Below, one piece after another: positions 23,499 through 35,095 of a stretch of 64,000 nucleotides of DNA. The translations under genes and the position numbers were made by a program. The stretch is from Fratercula arctica (lineage: Eukaryota > Chordata > Aves > Charadriiformes > Alcidae), in assembly GCA_947846985.1 (NCBI GenBank), contig CANTUZ010000002.1, positions 17,809,587 through 17,873,586 on the forward strand. Direction: 5' to 3'. The notes under the pieces are model-generated. The model was not told where the DNA came from. It did no database searches and saw only the letters and a program-made list of their open reading frames with translations. Position 1 is the stretch's first letter; the number at the start of each line of letters is the position of its first letter.

Positions 23499-26400
23499 AC
23501 TTATCTGGGTGCCTTTTCTCTAGGCACACAGTCACCATTTCCCAGTCAGGCTCTGCCACGGTAAGTGCCTATGGCTCCCAGAGGTTTGCTTCTGCTGGGG
23601 CACCAGCGCCAGAGATGCTCCCACGCAGCTGAAGTGCTGCTTGGTATTTCCCCTGATTCGCAGTGATGTGGAGGAGCCCATCTGCTACTTTTCAGCACCT
23701 GAGGCAATATTTCAAAACCAGGCCAGGCCAGCAGCAATGCTGAGCTCCAGATAACATTGTGCTGGCTGAAAGCTGTCCCATGCTGGCCACACTGCATCCT
23801 TAGACCACTGGCCCGTTACCTTTTGGGGCCCTGGGCAGCCTTGGGGTGACACAGGAGGCCATGGCAGGTGTCCTCAGAGAGGGAAAAGAGAAGGGTGAGG
23901 AAGGGACGGCAGCAACAAGGTTTCCTCCAAGAAGGGTTGGACACCCAAGATCTGCACATTCTCTGTACGGTGCGAAGGGATGGCACCTTGTTGTTGAGAA
24001 GAGGAGAATAAAAGGGCATTTCAATGACTTTAAAAAAAAAGGCCGTGTCTGTCAAAACCCAGGGTGCCACATCACAACCCCAGTGGGCTGCAGGGCAGAC
24101 CAGCAGCGGGGCTATAATGGAGCATCTGGGAACACGCACAGCTCTTCCTAAGCCAAGAGCTGCACACTAAAGCTGACTGCTTAGCAACAGAAGAGGGACC
24201 GCCCGGCATTTAGAGCCATATTTCTCAGACTTGATCAAAACCTGCTCTGGTCCCAGGCTTTTAGTGCACCCAATTGAGTAGTCCAGTTGTAGTGGCCGTG
24301 CTTTCAAACTCCAGAGCCGTGGTTTCTGCTGAGGGCTGAGTGCTTTGCACAGACAGCTGTGCTGAAATGAGAGATGTTGCTCTCTGGAAAAGCTGGCTTT
24401 TCCTTTATTTTTCATTACTCCTTTGATTTTTATGACTGCTTTTATTTGTATATCCAGAATTACCATTAAAATAAATTAAAGCCACATTTTGTTTACTAAA
24501 ATACTTTGACAGGATTTTTTAAAAATAATTGCAGTGAATGTACACACACACATTTTATCTAGCCCTTATATTTATGATCAGGTTTACTCTTGTGAAGAAT
24601 CAAATTGCCTTTTCCTCACTTTTTTCTTCCAGGGACCAAGAAGTCCTGGGCAAGCACTTGTGTAAACAGGTTATCAAGTCATACAGACGTTTTCACTGCA
24701 ATAATTATGAGAAGTTCAGAAGACCTTCTTGTTGGCTTATCTCCTACTGAGCTGTAACAACAAAAAACATACAAAATATGTATAGTATGTGTATATCTCT
24801 CCCCACAAATGCAAACCTTTGTATAAAAAAGATTGACAATAAATGCTGACAAACAGGAATTATATTATTCCAGAAATACCGCTAACCATACAATAAAACA
24901 ATTTTTTTTCTGGAAATGGTATGTGTTAATGACATGAAGTGATAGTTAGAAATGTTATGTTAGAGACTCATTAAACACTGACAGCTGTAAGCATTTCAGG
25001 ATGCTGTATTAAAAACATCTGCATAAAGGAAAAAATAGCATTGAAAAAAGAAAGGAATGAAAAGCTGAGAATAGCCTCATGTCCAATTTGTTTTCTGGTA
25101 GCTGCTGAAACTGGGAGTGACCGAGACCTCCTGATCTCAATAAGCTAAATATAGCAAAGGCCAGACCCTTGGGATCTGGGCACACTGTGTCTCAGGTAAC
25201 ACATTTTGCCTTATATTCCCTGGCTTGTGGGGTACACATTTTGTGAAATGCCTTCGTACGGTTATCACATGGGAGGTGGTTCCAACAAGAAATGTAACCT
25301 CTGCACCACCGATATCTTACCAGCTGTGATCTTGCAGATTTTTCACTCAACATGCTCAAGACAGGTTTTAGACATGAAGAGATCCTGGGCTGCAAAGGAG
25401 GACTAAAATGTTTGCTTAGAATATTGTGCAGTAACAGGGAAATACATGTGGAGTCGATCACCCAAAATCCAGATGCAGCTACTGTTTGGCATCTGCTTCT
25501 GCTGTTTCTAATTTTGTTTTTCCTGAAGCTGAGTTGCCGTACCTTTGGTGTCCCCAGCTGCCAGGTGCTGGCGTGCAGACAAGGAATCCAGGAGCATGTG
25601 ACCTTGTGGTACCTTTACGCCAAACAACACAAAAGGGTTTTAAAAACCCCAGTAAACCCTAATCCACCCAACCTCCTAAACTGGAGACATGAGCTGGTCT
25701 GATCTCCAAATAGGGGTGCTTTGGAGGCAACCCAGCTGTTCTCAGAAGGCTCCTGAGCCTCTTGGCCATTGCAGAGCAGAGAGTTGAGTCTCAATCACAG
25801 AGGGTGGGTAGGAGGAACACTCCCAGAGAATCCAAACACAGGACTTGGTGAAGGATTGCAGTTTCAGTTGCTAAAGGAATGACTCACAGCCATGGATGAA
25901 AGCTGTTCCTCCTTTTCTGTTGCAGCAAAATATACCATTGCAAACTGAAAGTGGAATTGTAATGCTTTGTGAAATGCTGTTCTGTTTCCTAAACAGAGCT
26001 GTTAGTGTTTGCAAATGGGAAGTGTCAACAAAAAGACACGTATTTTCAAATTCAATATTTTTCAGTGCCATTTTATAAAAAACCTTTCTGGATTTTCCAA
26101 CTAAGTCTGGAAGCATAAGCATCTGATGCCTGGAAATTGGACTGACGATAAGCATCAAAGTGGATGTTCTCCAAGCATTTCAAGTTACTTACTTCTCACA
26201 AGACAGAAAACCTGAAAGGAAAAAAAGTCTCTAATGGAAACCCATCGAAATGTAGGGAAGCTGAGCAAGTAAGTTATGCCATTGAAAGAGGAGACTCAGT
26301 CACTCTTGAAAATGGGATGAGCTGAAAGTTTAAAAGCCCAGCAACAAGGTCAAGTTCCTGAGACTTGAGTTGCTGAGCATCAGCTGAGCTGTACGTACTC

Positions 26401-28912
26401 TCAAAATGCCAAGTAATGCAACTACACATAGCCTAAGTGAAAGAAGGTTTGAGGAAATCAGATTACTTTGCACTGGCCTAACTTGCATATATCCGTGGAC
26501 AACCTGTGCCTCAGCTGACGCGGTAACTTGGTCAGCTGTACAACCGACTGAGCCGGAGTCACAGCTGCTGTTTATGTGTCTGGTCCAAAACTTGTAAGGA
26601 GCTTGTTGGGACTCTCCTTTCACTTCAGAGGATTTTGACCCAAGCAAAAAGCGAAGTGGAAGGAGAGCCACAACAGTACTGAACCTACACAGTGCTTCTG
26701 ATGCAGAGACAGGAAGAAAGCCCCAACACATGACCACAACATTTTTGATAATTCTCCTTTTCAGATGTTCTCAAGCTGTTGGGAAACAAAACAAAATCTC
26801 ACAAAACTTTTCACCAAACAGTTTTGCTCTTCAGCAGCAGTTTTGCTTCCAGCAGCCCATTTACCCAAAGCCATCCTTCGTCAGATATGAAGTATCCCTT
26901 CCTCTTGCCAACCCGCAGGGAATTTCATGGGCAATTACTTCCTGCCTCCATCTTGAACCAAGGACTCATAGAAAGATTTACTCCTAAGCAAACATCTGAA
27001 ATCTTCACCAGTTGTGTCTAAATATTTATGTTCATGCCCACATAGTAAAAGATTGCATCTTGTATAAAAGAAAGAGGTACAGACAAATAAAGGAAGTCTC
27101 GGTGACAAAGGAAAGTGATGAAAATCGTCAACCAGCTTGAAGGTTAGACAAATGGCTCCTGAGTTGTGAGCTACACTCCTGCTCAGATCATAACACTGTA
27201 ACTTCATTGTTAACATTGCTAAATGCAATTTTGCACAGTCTTAGGAGAGATATTCTGTACAGTGCATCTTTCATAATTAAGAAGAGAACTATTGTCTCTT
27301 TTCCAAGTCAAATAAACCTTGTTTATCTGGAGGGGGAGTAAGTGCGGTGAGCTGGTCCGAGAGACAATTTTGAAACTTTAGATCCAGAGGAGTCTGAAAG
27401 TCTGAGCTGGGGACAAAGGACTCATCTGCCGCATCGTATAAAAGGCCCTGGCACAGAAAGCTGTCAGGATCCTGGCTGTGAACACTTGGGGCATGTTGAA
27501 AGCCTGAGGACAATAGACCTGATCCAGCACCGTGGAGCCAGAGGGCACTTTGGCAAACCCGCAGCGTGCACAGTGTCAAATCCCAGCGGATACAAACGGA
27601 AGGGATCAAAGGCAGCGTGAGCTTTCCCCACCTGCTGCCCTGCCTGCACATTGCTGCCTGCGCTGGCCCACGAGGGGCTCTTTGATCATGGCTGTCGTGG
27701 TGTTGCCTGACGGCAGCAAGAAAGCGCGGACATACTGCCGGGAGGGATGGCGTTTGTGGATGGTGGAGTTTGTGTTTTGAGTCTTGTCTGGTGGCCAATG
27801 AGAGAGGGTCTGAGTAAACGCTGGCAATCCCATGGGAGGGCAGGCTCAGAAATGAGCAGGGCAAGAGTTAGCTGCCGTTCTTCATTGAGTCAGTTTGAAG
27901 ATCTCCCCTGTGCCCTTGCTATACTGCCACACAGTGCCACTCGCTATGCTGACCACGAGCTAGGAGAAAAAAGCTCCAAGCCAACATTTTTGTTCCTAAG
28001 AAATCTTGCAATTACAAAGATTCATCTTAAATGTGGTGCTTCTGGTGATGTGCTTGATGTTGCTTCTTTCATCTGCTGGACTCCAGCAATAAAGTCAGTA
28101 ATTGTGGCCACTCACACAGTAAGTGTGGCAGGTTCACAATGCCAACTGAGATGTATCGTTTGCAATGAGCAGCAAGGTTTGTGGCTGGATTTAGGCTAAG
28201 TCCCTGGCAAATTCCACTGCTGGCTCCATTGGCAGGTCTTCAGAGGCAGCCTCTGGGGCTCTTTTGGATTCAGGCAATTGCTGGTTTGGCCTCTCTCTCA
28301 TGTCTTCTTGGACATGGCTCCCCTTTGTCTTTCTCTCCATGACATGTATTCCCTCTGAAACAATTAGGACCTTCACAAGCTCTTTGTTTCTAACTCTGGG
28401 CAGTTTAGCACAAAGTATATTTATGCTAATTGCATACTGAAAATGCACTCAGCTCAGTTTGGCTTTCCCTCCTCAGGACTTTTAAGACTATATTTGTCAT
28501 TTCTGGGAGCAACATCAGAGGTGGCAGAGCTGCAAACCTAAAGGATCTGCCCTCCCTTACTTTACTGTCTCTCTTGGAATTCGGTGGCATTGGATATTGA
28601 TGTCTTGAGAGTTTTCCAGCTCTTGTTCCACTTTAAAATGTCAGCTCTACTTTAAGACTTCATGGTTCCCCTTCAAGCAAGCATATCTGCTCTGAGCCTG
28701 GGTGATGTCAATCTCCCCTTCAACAGACCAGATCTCCCCTTCAATGGAGCAGAGCTGGGAAGGAACAAAAACACTTGTGTTCCACCTTTGAAGAGGGTGT
28801 CCCAAGGCTGAGGCTGTGGCTACAGTGCATGAAATGAGCCCTAGAATTGAAAACTATTTCAAGTATCTACATAGCATGGAGCACATTCAGGTTTTGCACA
28901 GAAGTGGCCTCC
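23499..28912. other. Unassigned non-coding stretch
   Basis: Contains the longest open frame of the window (27289-27864, minus, 191 codons), overlapped by open plus-strand frames at 27532-27780 and 27747-28199. No domain, signal peptide or family signature was found, so it is treated as chance. The direct repeat ATCTCCCCTTCAA occurs twice near 28710 and 28730. No transposon was recognised. Confidence 0.45.
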
Positions 28913-29190
28913 AGTGGATAGACCAGTATCCTGGGCTGTCAGAAACTCTGCTTTGAGTCCCTGCTGCCCCGTAGGCTCCCGAGTAAGTCAATAGGGGGCT
29001 GTTAATGCTGTAGCTCTATTGTTAACCCTCCTCCTCTGTGTGCTTTTACCCTGGAGCATAAGGGCCCCCATGGGGAGTTACGGTCCTGTAGCTATGCCAT
29101 ACAGCTGCCCATGAAGGTGAACCTCTAGCCACTGCTGTGCCTCAGTCTCCCACTGGGAAACTGCACGTAATACCTTTGTCCCTTCCAGGA
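28913..29190 (+). mobile_element. Possible diverged tRNA-derived SINE (MIR/CORE type)
   Basis: AGTGGATAGACCAGTATCCTG, then GCTTTGAGTCCCTGCTGCC and GAGTAAGTCA (28913-28990) follow the order of a MIR-like SINE head. GTGCCTCAGTCTCCCACTGG with ACGTAATACCTTTG (29137-29186) resembles its middle. The two halves lie about 100 bp farther apart than expected, which would need an insertion. The call is tentative. Confidence 0.35.
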
Positions 29191-31149
29191 TGGTTGTGGG
29201 AGCACATCCTCTGAAGATCTCAGGTACCATGGTGGGACGGGCCCAGTGTGTGCAGGTTCCTCCGGCCAAAAGAGAGGTTACTTTGCATTTTTACTACATT
29301 TGAACAACAGAGATGATAGATAAAAATATATTTTTAGGAACCTTCTAGATTGCTGCAAAGAATTTGTTCTTAAGTAATACTTAAATATCTATGAACAATT
29401 TTTGCCTTCGTGCTTTCCTTCTTCCCCACCCGGCCTTTTTTATTTCCTGCATTATTTGGTCCTTTCCCAACAGTAAGCAGTCTCCAGTATTTCTACCTTC
29501 CATTGCTCCTTTCACAGGCTCTCCTCAACAGCAGAAACTAATGTTGTGATGCCAGCAATTACTGTGTAATTGGAACTAAAATGTAAGAAAGTTGTGTGAG
29601 ACAACAGCATACATCCCTGTGACCTCTCCTGCACAGTCCCTCTAGAGACGCTGTCAGAAAGCTGATAAACAATCCAATAAAATTACAATAGATTGCACAA
29701 CCAGGTGTATTACATCTTCCTTCAAAATGCCTTTGAAACATCTACAAGCTGGAAAGGAAACCACAGTGACTTTCCGATTTGTGTAGAAAGTGAAGTCTTG
29801 GGTTTTTATTTCCTTCACCCACCAGGAAGCAGGGGGATGACTGACGACTGTTTCTTTCACGTATTAAGGAGAGAGGGAGACAGGAGAATTCGTTTGATTT
29901 TTTTGGTGTATCTGTGGTTCGTTCTATTTGCAGGTATGAGTGTTTTAAAACAACATCCTCCTTGTCAGATGATGAAAGGACACGGGAACAATGTCAGAGG
30001 TGCCTGGGGAAAGGTGCATCCAACTCGGTGTGTCTCTAGGGTGCTTGCAGACCTTGTTCACACACACAGAGGTCAGTTGCATACAACCCAGCTGCAAACT
30101 AGAGACTGGTGGCCACACTACAACCTGCTGAGGTGCAAGGCAACATTGGCTCATCACATTAAGATACTGATGTGTCTCCACCAGTTCCTGGTTCCTGGTT
30201 ATCTTCAAAACTGTGCGTAGGCCTATGGTGGCATAGAAGTTTGAGCTGATTCCCCTTTTTTTTCTGACTAGCTTCAGAAAACCCAACCATCTGAGCTCTC
30301 TCTTGGGTGGGAAAATCTTGCACGTGACATTAACGTGCTTGCTAGGCACGTGGGTGACCATAACTTAAAAGCCAAACAACCTTCCCAGCATGATCCACTC
30401 AGAGCCCAGGCACCAGTCCTTCCGCAAGGCACGCTTGTAGATCCAGATGGAAAATTTCTATCCAGGCAAGCGTCCATCTCTCCCAGTGCTTGGGAGCACG
30501 AAATTCGATTTCATGAATAAAACTGTCTCTGAACCCTGCTGTTACATTTCACAGCTCACTTTAAGTTTGCTGCATGGTAATGGCAGCAGAAGGCTGAGCG
30601 TGGTCTGCAAAAACCAGCCCAGAAATAGGGTAAATGCCTGAGTTTCTGGCCTCTGTGGTGTGCCAGCTGCTGCTGTAGAGATGGGGAGAGCTGGTGTACC
30701 TGAGCCTTTGAGCTGTGGGACAGGAGATGGAAAAGCTTTGTAGCCAGCTCCCATCTTCAGCTCATTTCGAGGTGGAAGAGAAACCGTCTGTACCTGCAAC
30801 ATCTGCTGCCTGAGGGACCTAATGGCCTGGGGTGGGATGGGCTGAAGGGGACATGCTGGCTGTAAGCTTAATTTAAACCAGTATCTGCAGGCCCTGACCC
30901 CGCTGGCTGACATGCTTCCTGCACAGCCGTCGGTGCCAGAAGAGAGGAGAAAATGGCTGGCGCCAGGACGGCCCTTTACACCCTGGGATTTCCCGTCAGT
31001 GGGCAAGTCTGCGGTGAACATGGCTTCCTGTTTGCTTTACCCCCCAAAAAGATACAGTCAGCATCCGGCCCAAATATTCTGAGGGTATTACTTCAATTTA
31101 TTTTTCAGTTTAGACTATTTCAATTTCCCAAACTACGTTCAGCCCCATG
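29191..31149. other. Unassigned non-coding stretch
   Basis: No gene is recognised. Open frames of 138-175 codons (29693-30220 plus, 29945-30361 minus, 30542-31021 minus) overlap one another and show no motif. Confidence 0.5.
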
Positions 31150-31166
31150 AAAAAAAAAAAAAAAAA
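31150..31166 (+). repeat. A17 homopolymer
   Basis: An uninterrupted run of 17 A with no recognised retroposon body upstream. Confidence 0.85.
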
Positions 31167-32724
31167 GGCACCTTATAGACCGAAAGGACTCATTTGTTTA
31201 AAAAAATAAATGGCAGTGGGTGTGTGCTGCTGGATTTATGGCCGAGAAGGTAACGCACAAGCAGTGCCCTGCGCTTTGATAGCTTAGCACTTGTGTGATG
31301 TGTGAATGAAGTCCAGCAGGCCCAGGACCGCGTTAATCTCAGGGTTTTGATCTCCATCCGTAATGAGATGCCGGCAGCCTGTACTTCAAAGCCTGCACTG
31401 ATACAGATAATCTCGTGAAAGGCTCTCTGCATTTCCAGCCAGCTTGTATTGGGGATTACAGCGACAACAGGAGGAGATGATGGAAGAGGAGGTGCTTGTT
31501 TGATGCTCACTCCTTCAGTTTCTTTCTAATATTCCTTTTGGTTTTAATTTCCAAAGGGTGGTGTGGTCCATCCCCCTGCCTCAACACAGCTCAGCAGGAC
31601 TCACTCTGTTGGATGGACCCTGTGTGCTATGGGGCAGACAGGGTGGCCGGGATGCTCTTCTGCCTGGGACATCTGTGAAAATACGGCCATTAGTCGCTAA
31701 AGTGGTGGATGCTGCAGCATCTTGGCTGAAATACTGCGTTAGAAACTGCACAGGCAGTTAAATGCTACACTTCCAGACTTCTGAGGTTATTTCTTTCTTG
31801 AAACAGTTGTAAGGGAGTAGGGGAGAGGGTAAAGATGACAGGAGACCACAGGCTAGGAGAAGCATGTTATAAAGGAAAATGAGCACTAGTTTCGCATACA
31901 CAATTATGCTTTATGTTGAAAGTATATAATTTTCAAGGCGTGTCTGACCAGGAAACAGAACTGAAATATTTTTATGTTGACGAATCCTACTGATCTAAGA
32001 GAAAAACAGTGGCAAGGACATATTACAAATGTGTATCTTGATTGCTCTTCCAGCAAGAACATTTACAGAAAATAAGACCAAAAACTGGACTATAAATTTA
32101 ATTGGAATAAATAGAGGTTAATATTTGGGACCCCGGTACTAGCTACATTGTTCTCAGACACCTTGTGAAAGAGTACTGAAACATATATTTAAGCACAGTT
32201 AAACCTATGTTTTCCAGGCCTAAAAAGGAATAATGTGGCATTGGGTCTGTATTACCGTCTGTCTTACAGGGACGGCATCACTGACTGCAGTGTGCTGAGA
32301 GAAATCAGAGAGGTAGCAAGAGCAAGAATTGATTGTACTGGACGAATGCAGTCACTCCCATGCGCACCGTCTGTTCAACACATAGGGACACGAAGCACAG
32401 GTTAGTTTTTGGGATGTTACCACTGACAGCACCCTGGCATTAGCACGTTGGTGACTCCGCAGAGGAAATCCAGCCCCATCCTCAGGACACAATGATGTAC
32501 AGGGCTGGTTCGAGATCTCGTAGTAGTAATATGCCTCTGTGCTTTCACCGTCACACACTTAGTTCCAGCATCCCTACTCGAGCAACAGAGCCCCAAAGCT
32601 CTTCCACAGACGTGATAAAATGCAAAGAAGTAAATTGTATAAATGAGGAAACTAAAAACAGGAGCTAAGGCAGCTAAATCTTTCCTGTGACATGGTGAGC
32701 GCTGAATGGCAGACACCACACCGG
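31167..32724. other. Unassigned non-coding stretch
   Basis: Unique-looking, partly AT-rich DNA without recognised genes or repeats. Confidence 0.5.
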
Positions 32725-32788
32725 CAGTGGGGTGACATGCACAGCACCCAGCAGAACAGTGGGGTGACATGCACAGCACCCAACAGAA
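32725..32788. repeat. Tandem duplication, 2 x 32 bp
   Basis: CAGTGGGGTGACATGCACAG and the next 12 bases are repeated immediately, with a single G/A difference (AGCAGAA versus AACAGAA). The first copy is 32725-32756 and the second 32757-32788. One mismatch in 32 bp implies a recent local duplication or a two-copy minisatellite. Confidence 0.92.
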
Positions 32789-32829
32789 CAGGCTTAAGAA
32801 AGGGTAAGAGTCTTCTTGGCTAAATCACC

Positions 32830-34165
32830 AGGTGAAAGAGATTGTTTGATTTCCAAAAGCACCATTCAAGAAGCTTTATCAAAACGGTGATGGTTCACTC
32901 CATTGCATTAAAGAAGCAACTGCATAAAAGGAATCAAAGGTGCTTCTAAACACCGCTTCAACGCAGCAGGACCAAAAAGTTTGGCAGAAGTCTGTGGGGT
33001 CAGATGAAGCCCGAGGTCTAAAAGGAATGGTCAGGGAGCACAAGACCACTGCAGAGAAGCAAGGTGAATCCTTGGTGCCCTTGTAGCAGAAACTGGGAGA
33101 TTCCCACAGAGGAACAATCTTGTGAGAGAACTTGGCCAGGTCATCTCCAAAATTTGGGAGGATTGCATGGAAGAAGCCATGGCACAAATAGATGGGATGG
33201 GACTTCCAGGAGCAGATGGCAAGAGATTCAAGACAACCTAAGGACGGCCAGATTCAATTACTGAGGTAGTGCCCACCTCGCTGAACACTTCCTTGGTATG
33301 TCAGGAAGCAGATGTGCCACCAAAGTTAAGAAAGGTATTAGGAGGATCTGGGCACCTAGAGGCATATAAGCCTGAGGTCTGTACTAGCCAAAAAAAATAA
33401 AAGTTATAATAAAAGATCAAACTAGTGGGCGCCTTAAAAAAAAATATGATCTGGATAGACATGATCTATTTGGTGAGAGCCAACATGACTTCTGGAAATT
33501 CTGCCTTTCCGATCACTTGAAGTTCTTGAAAGAAGTAACAAACATATTGATAAAGGTTATCTAATAAAGTCTCTCCCCAAAGATTTTTAGGGATACTAAG
33601 GAGCTGGGGGGAGGGTGAAATCCTGGCATAGAGAAATGGCTGAACAGTAGGAAACAGAGCACAGAAGAAATGCTCATTTCACTCAGTAGAGGGAAGTTAC
33701 CAGTGGAAATTTCAGGGATCTGCACTGAGATCCATTCTGTTCAAATACCCATAAATAACATGGAAAAGGTCATGAGCAGTGAAAGACAAAGGTCATATAT
33801 GATACAAAGTTGTTTAAAATAATAAGGGCAGGTTGTGACAAATTGCGGAAGCATCTTCTGAGACTGTATGAAATGTCAGGTGAAGCTTTGCGTAGCTAAA
33901 GATGAAGCAATAAACCACCATGAAACCCAGTCCTAGTTTCACACGCCAGATTTTGGTCCTTGAGTTGACTATTTCCTATTGAGGAGTAAGGCTTTGGGAC
34001 TAGGACAGATGACTCCATAAAGACAGAGCTGCAGTGCTGCAGGGCTGTGGAACTCCTCGCAGAAGAATACAAAGGGCAAAAATAGTTTTTGTCAGTTCAA
34101 GTGGAGACTGGACAAGTACGTGGAAGGAAATCCATTGCAAATCACTTGACAAATCATAATGGGTT
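32830..34165 (+). mobile_element. Ancient CR1-group (L3-like) LINE, decayed ORF2 to 3' end
   Basis: Heavily mutated but collinear with old CR1-group LINEs. At 33481-33537 the plus strand reads QHDFWKFCLSDHLKFLKEV, matching the pattern QHGFxKGxSxLTNLLxFLEEV of the reverse transcriptase. Next come nucleotide blocks recalling ATAGAGAAATGGCTGAA and TTTCAGGGATCTGCACTG, then GATACAAAGTTGTTTAAAATA (33801-33821), the DDTKLFK block. GGAGACTGGACAAGTACGTGGA (about 34103) marks the 3' region. Stops and frameshifts abound and it has no coding capacity. The 5' boundary is approximate. The identification is from remembered family patterns, not an alignment. Confidence 0.72.
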
Positions 34166-34930
34166 CAGGAAAGCCTAGTGCCTCTGCCTCGCTCCTCTCT
34201 TGCCCCACAGACCAGGCTGCCTTTGAACCCCTTACCTCTGTGCTCCTTGGGGCTTATGGGGAGGGTGAAACCACAGACGGGATTAACACCTAAGAGCCTA
34301 TGGGAGCTCTGAGAAGGCCAAGAGGAGACTGGGACAAGGTAGAAATGAGGCGATGGTGACTGCGTGGAGGAATGTGCATACAGAGCTGATACAGAGCAGC
34401 TGGGTTACTGCCTCTGTCTTACGTTACATACTTGTGGCAAAGCTGATGTTTAAGACATGGCATGTCTGGAGCCGTACCTCACACACTGACTGGGGATTTT
34501 AAAACAATGGTATGAGATAATTGCTGCTCATAAAGCCATATGTGAGGGCAGTGGAAGACAGACTAGATGTATCCAGTAATTAAGAGAGACAGAAAGGCAT
34601 ACGTGTTCCCAGTGAAACTGCAGGTCTGCAGTGAGAACCAGCAAAAAGGGTTTGACTGGTTTAGCTGGGAAGCACGCAGAGGCTGACTGGTTTGGAAGAA
34701 AGTTGACTGGAGCGAAAGATGAGAGTGCATTTCTCATCTGAGCAGGGTTACAAGGGGCAAGAGCTACCTCCGCACTGCAGGGAACAGGATGCTCACAGAT
34801 GGCCTGTCCCACAAGATGGGTCAAACACAGTGATAGGGGCAAGGAGATTTATGAGGGAAGAGATTTTGAAGCAGTTCATTTTATATTTACTTCAAAAATA
34901 CATTTTGATGGGAGTAGCCAGATGAGATAA
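34166..34930. other. Unassigned non-coding stretch
   Basis: No gene or repeat is recognised. Confidence 0.45.
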
Positions 34931-35095
34931 AGCGGGGGGGAGGGGAGGGGAGAGGAAAGATAAAAAGAGAATGTTTAAGACTGAAAGGCTCAGAAAAAGT
35001 ACAAGAACAAAAAGAAAGTCCATAGCGAAGAAAGAGCCAGTCAAAAAATATAAGAAAGAAAAGAAAGTAAGAGGGACTAGGAAACTAAAATATGA
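34931..35095 (+). repeat. Purine-rich low-complexity segment
   Basis: Starts with GCGGGGGGGAGGGGAGGGGAG and continues for about 160 bp as mostly A and G on the plus strand (AAGAAAGAAAAGAAAGTAAGAG and similar). The 104-codon minus-strand frame across it is Leu/Phe/Ser-rich as a direct consequence. Confidence 0.7.

Noticed and set aside
27289..27864. 191-codon minus-strand ORF, the longest in the window
   Set aside because: No domain, signal sequence or family signature; plus-strand frames are open over the same region; composition explains it.
30542..31021. 159-codon minus-strand ORF
   Set aside because: No family signature; low-information Ser/Pro/Leu-rich composition.
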